Positions 7,452-9,539 of a stretch of 9,539 bases of DNA are shown piece after piece. The stretch is from Fibrobacter succinogenes (GTDB lineage Bacteria; Fibrobacterota; Fibrobacteria; Fibrobacterales; CADBQJ01). The position numbers and the translations under genes were made by a program. How positions within the stretch are numbered: position 1 is the first letter of the stretch; each line of letters begins with the position of its first letter. The notes beneath the pieces are model-generated. The model saw nothing but the letters and a program-made list of their open reading frames with translations, was not told the DNA's origin and made no database searches. The stretch spans positions 1 through 9,539 of the forward strand of contig CADBQJ010000183.1 in NCBI GenBank assembly GCA_902796785.1. The letters are read 5' to 3'.

Positions 7452-8963
7452 TCATCTCCAAAGGCGTTCCGCCAGCCACGGAATGGCGGGCGTCGACTGG
7501 GCGAGCAGCGCCATCGCCGCCACGAAAACCCCCACGCCCCAGCTCGCGCGGTCCCTGACGGCGAAGAGCACGGGGTCCTCCTCCATGTCGCCGCGCTCGG
7601 CGCGGATCCACATCCGCAGGATCCAGTAGAGGAACGCGACGATGATCGTCCAGAAGAACTCGGGGTTGCCGTAGAGGGCGCCGAACTGCGCGCTCTGCAC
7701 GTAGAGGGCGAGCACCAGCGCGGAGAGGAAGCCCGAGGCGAGCCCGGCGCCGCGGATGGCGGGCATGTCGTCCACGCGGTAGGCGCGGCCGGCGCTGCGC
7801 TCCAGGCCGAGGGTCTGCAGCTCCTTGAGGTCGACGAACCGCTTGAGCATGGCCAGCGAGACGAAGGCGAACATCGAGAAGACGAGCAGCCAGAAGGAGA
7901 TCGGGGTCGCGCTCGCCTCGGCGCCGGCCACGAGGCGCAGCGTGTAGAGCCCGGCCAGCAGGAGCACGTCGACGAGGAGCAGCCGCTTGGCGGCCATGGA
8001 GTAGACGAAGGTGAGGAGCAGGTAGAGCGAGAGGACGGCGGAGAAGCCGGAGCCGCCGACCGCCGCGGCGCAGAGGACCACGCCGGCCAGCAGCAGCGGA
8101 AGCGCCAGGAGCGCGGCGGGGACGGAGAGGAGGCCGGAGGCCAGCGGGCGGCGCCGCTTGACGGGGTGGCGCCGGTCGGAGCGGACGTCGACGAGGTCGT
8201 TGAAGAGGTAGACCGACGAGCAGCAGAGGCAGAAGGCGGCGAACGCCGGGACGAGCCGCAGCAGGGCGGAGACGTCGCCGAAGCGGTGCGCCAGCGCGAT
8301 GGGGACGAAGAGGAGGAGGTTCTTGCTCCACTGGTGGACGCGCAGTGCCTTCGCCCAGACGCGGAGCGCGGAGGGGCGCTTCTCCTCGACCGGCTCGGCG
8401 CCGGCCTCGCGCGCGCGGCGGACCAGCGCGGCGTTCCCGGAGAGGACCGCGCCGGTTCCGAAGGCCTTCCAGACGGGGAGGTCGGCGGCGGAGTCGCCGA
8501 CGTAGTAGACCGGCGCGCCGCCGGCCAGGGCCTTCAGCGCCTCGGCCTTCGCCTCGCCGCGGAGGTTGCGGCCGGTTTCGGTGGCCAGGACGTCGTCGAA
8601 GAGGCCGCCCAGCCGGGCGTTCGCGGCCTCGGCGACGGCGCGGTGCGACGCGGTGGCCAGGACGAGGCGCCGGCCGGAGGCCTTCCAGGCCCGAAGGCGC
8701 TCCACCAGCTCGTCGCGCCAGGCGAACGTTTCGGGGTCGGGGACGGCCAGCTCGGCCACCGCCTGCTTGAAGGCGGCCTTCCCGCGCGCCAGCGCGCGCA
8801 GCAGCCCGAAGGCCGCCGCGGGCCCGGCTCCCAGCGCGGGGAGGAGGGATTCCCAGAGCGAGTCGCCGCGGATCAGGGTCCCGTCGAAGTCGACGGCGAC
8901 CACGGCCCCCTCGGGAGGGTCGGGGATTCGCCCGAGGGCGGGTTCGGCGGGAGCGCGGCTCAT
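7452..8963 (-). CDS. HAD phosphatase-UbiA prenyltransferase fusion (predicted DPPR synthase + phosphatase)
   Basis: This 503-residue protein joins two enzymes. Residues about 20-190 are a HAD-family phosphatase: nucleophile motif DFDGT (25-29), Thr104 in LATAS as motif II, Lys139 as a candidate motif III, and GDSAAD (156-161) as motif IV. Residues about 200-500 are a UbiA-type membrane prenyltransferase with NDLVDVRSD (255-263), HPVKRRRPLASG (266-277), a second Asp region around Asp332 and about eight or nine membrane helices. The NDxxDxxxD then HPxKxRP layout is that of decaprenyl-phosphate 5-phosphoribosyltransferase (Rv3806c type). I infer that the UbiA half joins PRPP to polyprenyl phosphate and the HAD half removes the 5-phosphate, a job given to a separate protein (Rv3807c) in mycobacteria. 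It begins nine bases after the RluA-type gene, with GGGG close to the ATG, and feeds directly into dprE1. A quinone or heme prenyltransferase is unlikely in this setting. Confidence 0.9.
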   Translation of the reverse strand: MSRAPAEPALGRIPDPPEGAVVAVDFDGTLIRGDSLWESLLPALGAGPAAAFGLLRALARGKAAFKQAVAELAVPDPETFAWRDELVERLRAWKASGRRLVLATASHRAVAEAANARLGGLFDDVLATETGRNLRGEAKAEALKALAGGAPVYYVGDSAADLPVWKAFGTGAVLSGNAALVRRAREAGAEPVEEKRPSALRVWAKALRVHQWSKNLLLFVPIALAHRFGDVSALLRLVPAFAAFCLCCSSVYLFNDLVDVRSDRRHPVKRRRPLASGLLSVPAALLALPLLLAGVVLCAAAVGGSGFSAVLSLYLLLTFVYSMAAKRLLLVDVLLLAGLYTLRLVAGAEASATPISFWLLVFSMFAFVSLAMLKRFVDLKELQTLGLERSAGRAYRVDDMPAIRGAGLASGFLSALVLALYVQSAQFGALYGNPEFFWTIIVAFLYWILRMWIRAERGDMEEDPVLFAVRDRASWGVGVFVAAMALLAQSTPAIPWLAERLWR

Positions 8964-8972
8964 TGCCCCAAT

Positions 8973-9539
8973 CTAGCTTTTGAGAAGCTCCGCAAGAGCC
9001 GATTCGGCGCGGGATTCCCAGCCGGGCCAGCGGGCGAGGGCCTCCCGGAACGGCGCGGAAAAGAGGCGGCTTTCGAGCAGTTCCGGCCCTTCGCCTCCGG
9101 GCAGGCGGACCAGCGCCTTCCAGGAGTGGAGCAGGTGGTGCGGGGCGCCGAGCCGTTCCAGGTCGGCGGGCTCCAGCCTCCCGGTCGCCATCTTGACGTA
9201 GGAGGCGCCGTCGTCGACGTAGATCTTGTCGCCGACGACGGGGTGGCCGAGCGAGGCGAGGTGCGCGCGGATCTGGTGCTTGCGCCCCGTGCGGATCTCG
9301 GCCAGGACGAGCGCGCGCCCCCCGGACCGCTCCAGGACCCGGAAGTCGGTCGAGCAGGGCTTGCCGGCCGGGTCGGGCAGCATGATCGCCCGCGCCGGGT
9401 GCTCGGTCGCCTCGCGCAGGGGAGTTTCGCAGCGGAGCGAGCTCCACTCGGGCTCGCCGAAGACCGCGGCCAGGTAGAACTTGCGCAGGAGGATCTCCTT
9501 CAGGTTCGGCTGGTGCCGCCGCGCGGCCTCCAGGTCGCG
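8973..9539 (-). CDS. Partial CDS: RluA-family pseudouridine synthase, C-terminal part
   Basis: The frame is open to the right edge of the window, so these 188 residues are the C-terminal part of a longer protein; the ATG at 9381-9383 is internal and not the start. The diagnostic block is RTGRKHQIRAHLASLGHPVV (83-102 of the fragment) followed by GDKIYV, the conserved C-terminal motif of RluA-type synthases, which convert uridine to pseudouridine in rRNA or tRNA. RKFYLAAVFGEP (19-30) matches the segment that normally follows the catalytic HRLD region. That region, with its Asp, lies outside the window. HHLLHSWKALVRLP (134-147) fits the family's late core strand. Which RNA site is modified cannot be told. 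The stop is nine bases before the HAD-UbiA gene, so the two may share a transcript although their functions are unrelated. Confidence 0.92.
   Translation of the reverse strand, partial: RDLEAARRHQPNLKEILLRKFYLAAVFGEPEWSSLRCETPLREATEHPARAIMLPDPAGKPCSTDFRVLERSGGRALVLAEIRTGRKHQIRAHLASLGHPVVGDKIYVDDGASYVKMATGRLEPADLERLGAPHHLLHSWKALVRLPGGEGPELLESRLFSAPFREALARWPGWESRAESALAELLKS

Noticed and set aside
8973..9383. A complete 136-residue gene starting at the ATG at 9381-9383
   Set aside because: The same frame continues upstream to the window edge with RluA-family sequence, so this ATG is internal.
7444..9447. Minus-strand open frame spanning the HAD-UbiA and RluA-type genes
   Set aside because: It is an alternative reading frame of two well-supported genes, and its product is Arg/Pro/Ala-rich without motifs.

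Overview
The window is a dense, very GC-rich bacterial stretch in which every gene I can support lies on the minus strand. Hand counts of single 60-base lines give 53-85% GC. I see no RNA gene, insertion sequence, CRISPR array or tandem repeat. HrpB-type helicases and polytopic PMT-like glycosyltransferases point to a diderm bacterium, but I cannot place the lineage. Both ends are cut through genes.

In transcription order (right to left) the layout is: the C-terminal part of an RluA-family pseudouridine synthase (8973-9539); a HAD phosphatase fused to a UbiA prenyltransferase (7452-8963); a DprE1-type FAD oxidase (6131-7447); a DprE2-type short-chain reductase (5392-6141); a 792-residue fusion of 5-formyltetrahydrofolate cyclo-ligase to a multi-pass GT-C-like glycosyltransferase (3051-5429); the ATP-dependent helicase HrpB (593-3040); an unrecognised 166-residue protein (34-534); and the first 12 codons of a protein opening with a zinc-ribbon-like CxxC (1-37). 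Junctions run from a 38-base overlap to a 58-base gap, so all may be co-transcribed. No stretch over 300 bases lacks a gene.

The core is a complete predicted route to polyprenyl-phosphoryl-D-arabinose, the D-arabinofuranose donor known from mycobacteria and also from some Gram-negative bacteria. The UbiA domain would join PRPP to polyprenyl phosphate, the HAD domain would remove the 5-phosphate, and DprE1 plus DprE2 would epimerise ribose to arabinose. The GT-C half of the next gene is then a natural candidate for the arabinosyltransferase that uses the lipid donor outside the membrane.

The oddest features are the in-frame fusion of a cytosolic folate enzyme to that membrane transferase, a soluble probably beta-rich domain between its first two membrane helices, and alanine in DprE1 at the position of the benzothiazinone-target cysteine of the mycobacterial enzyme.
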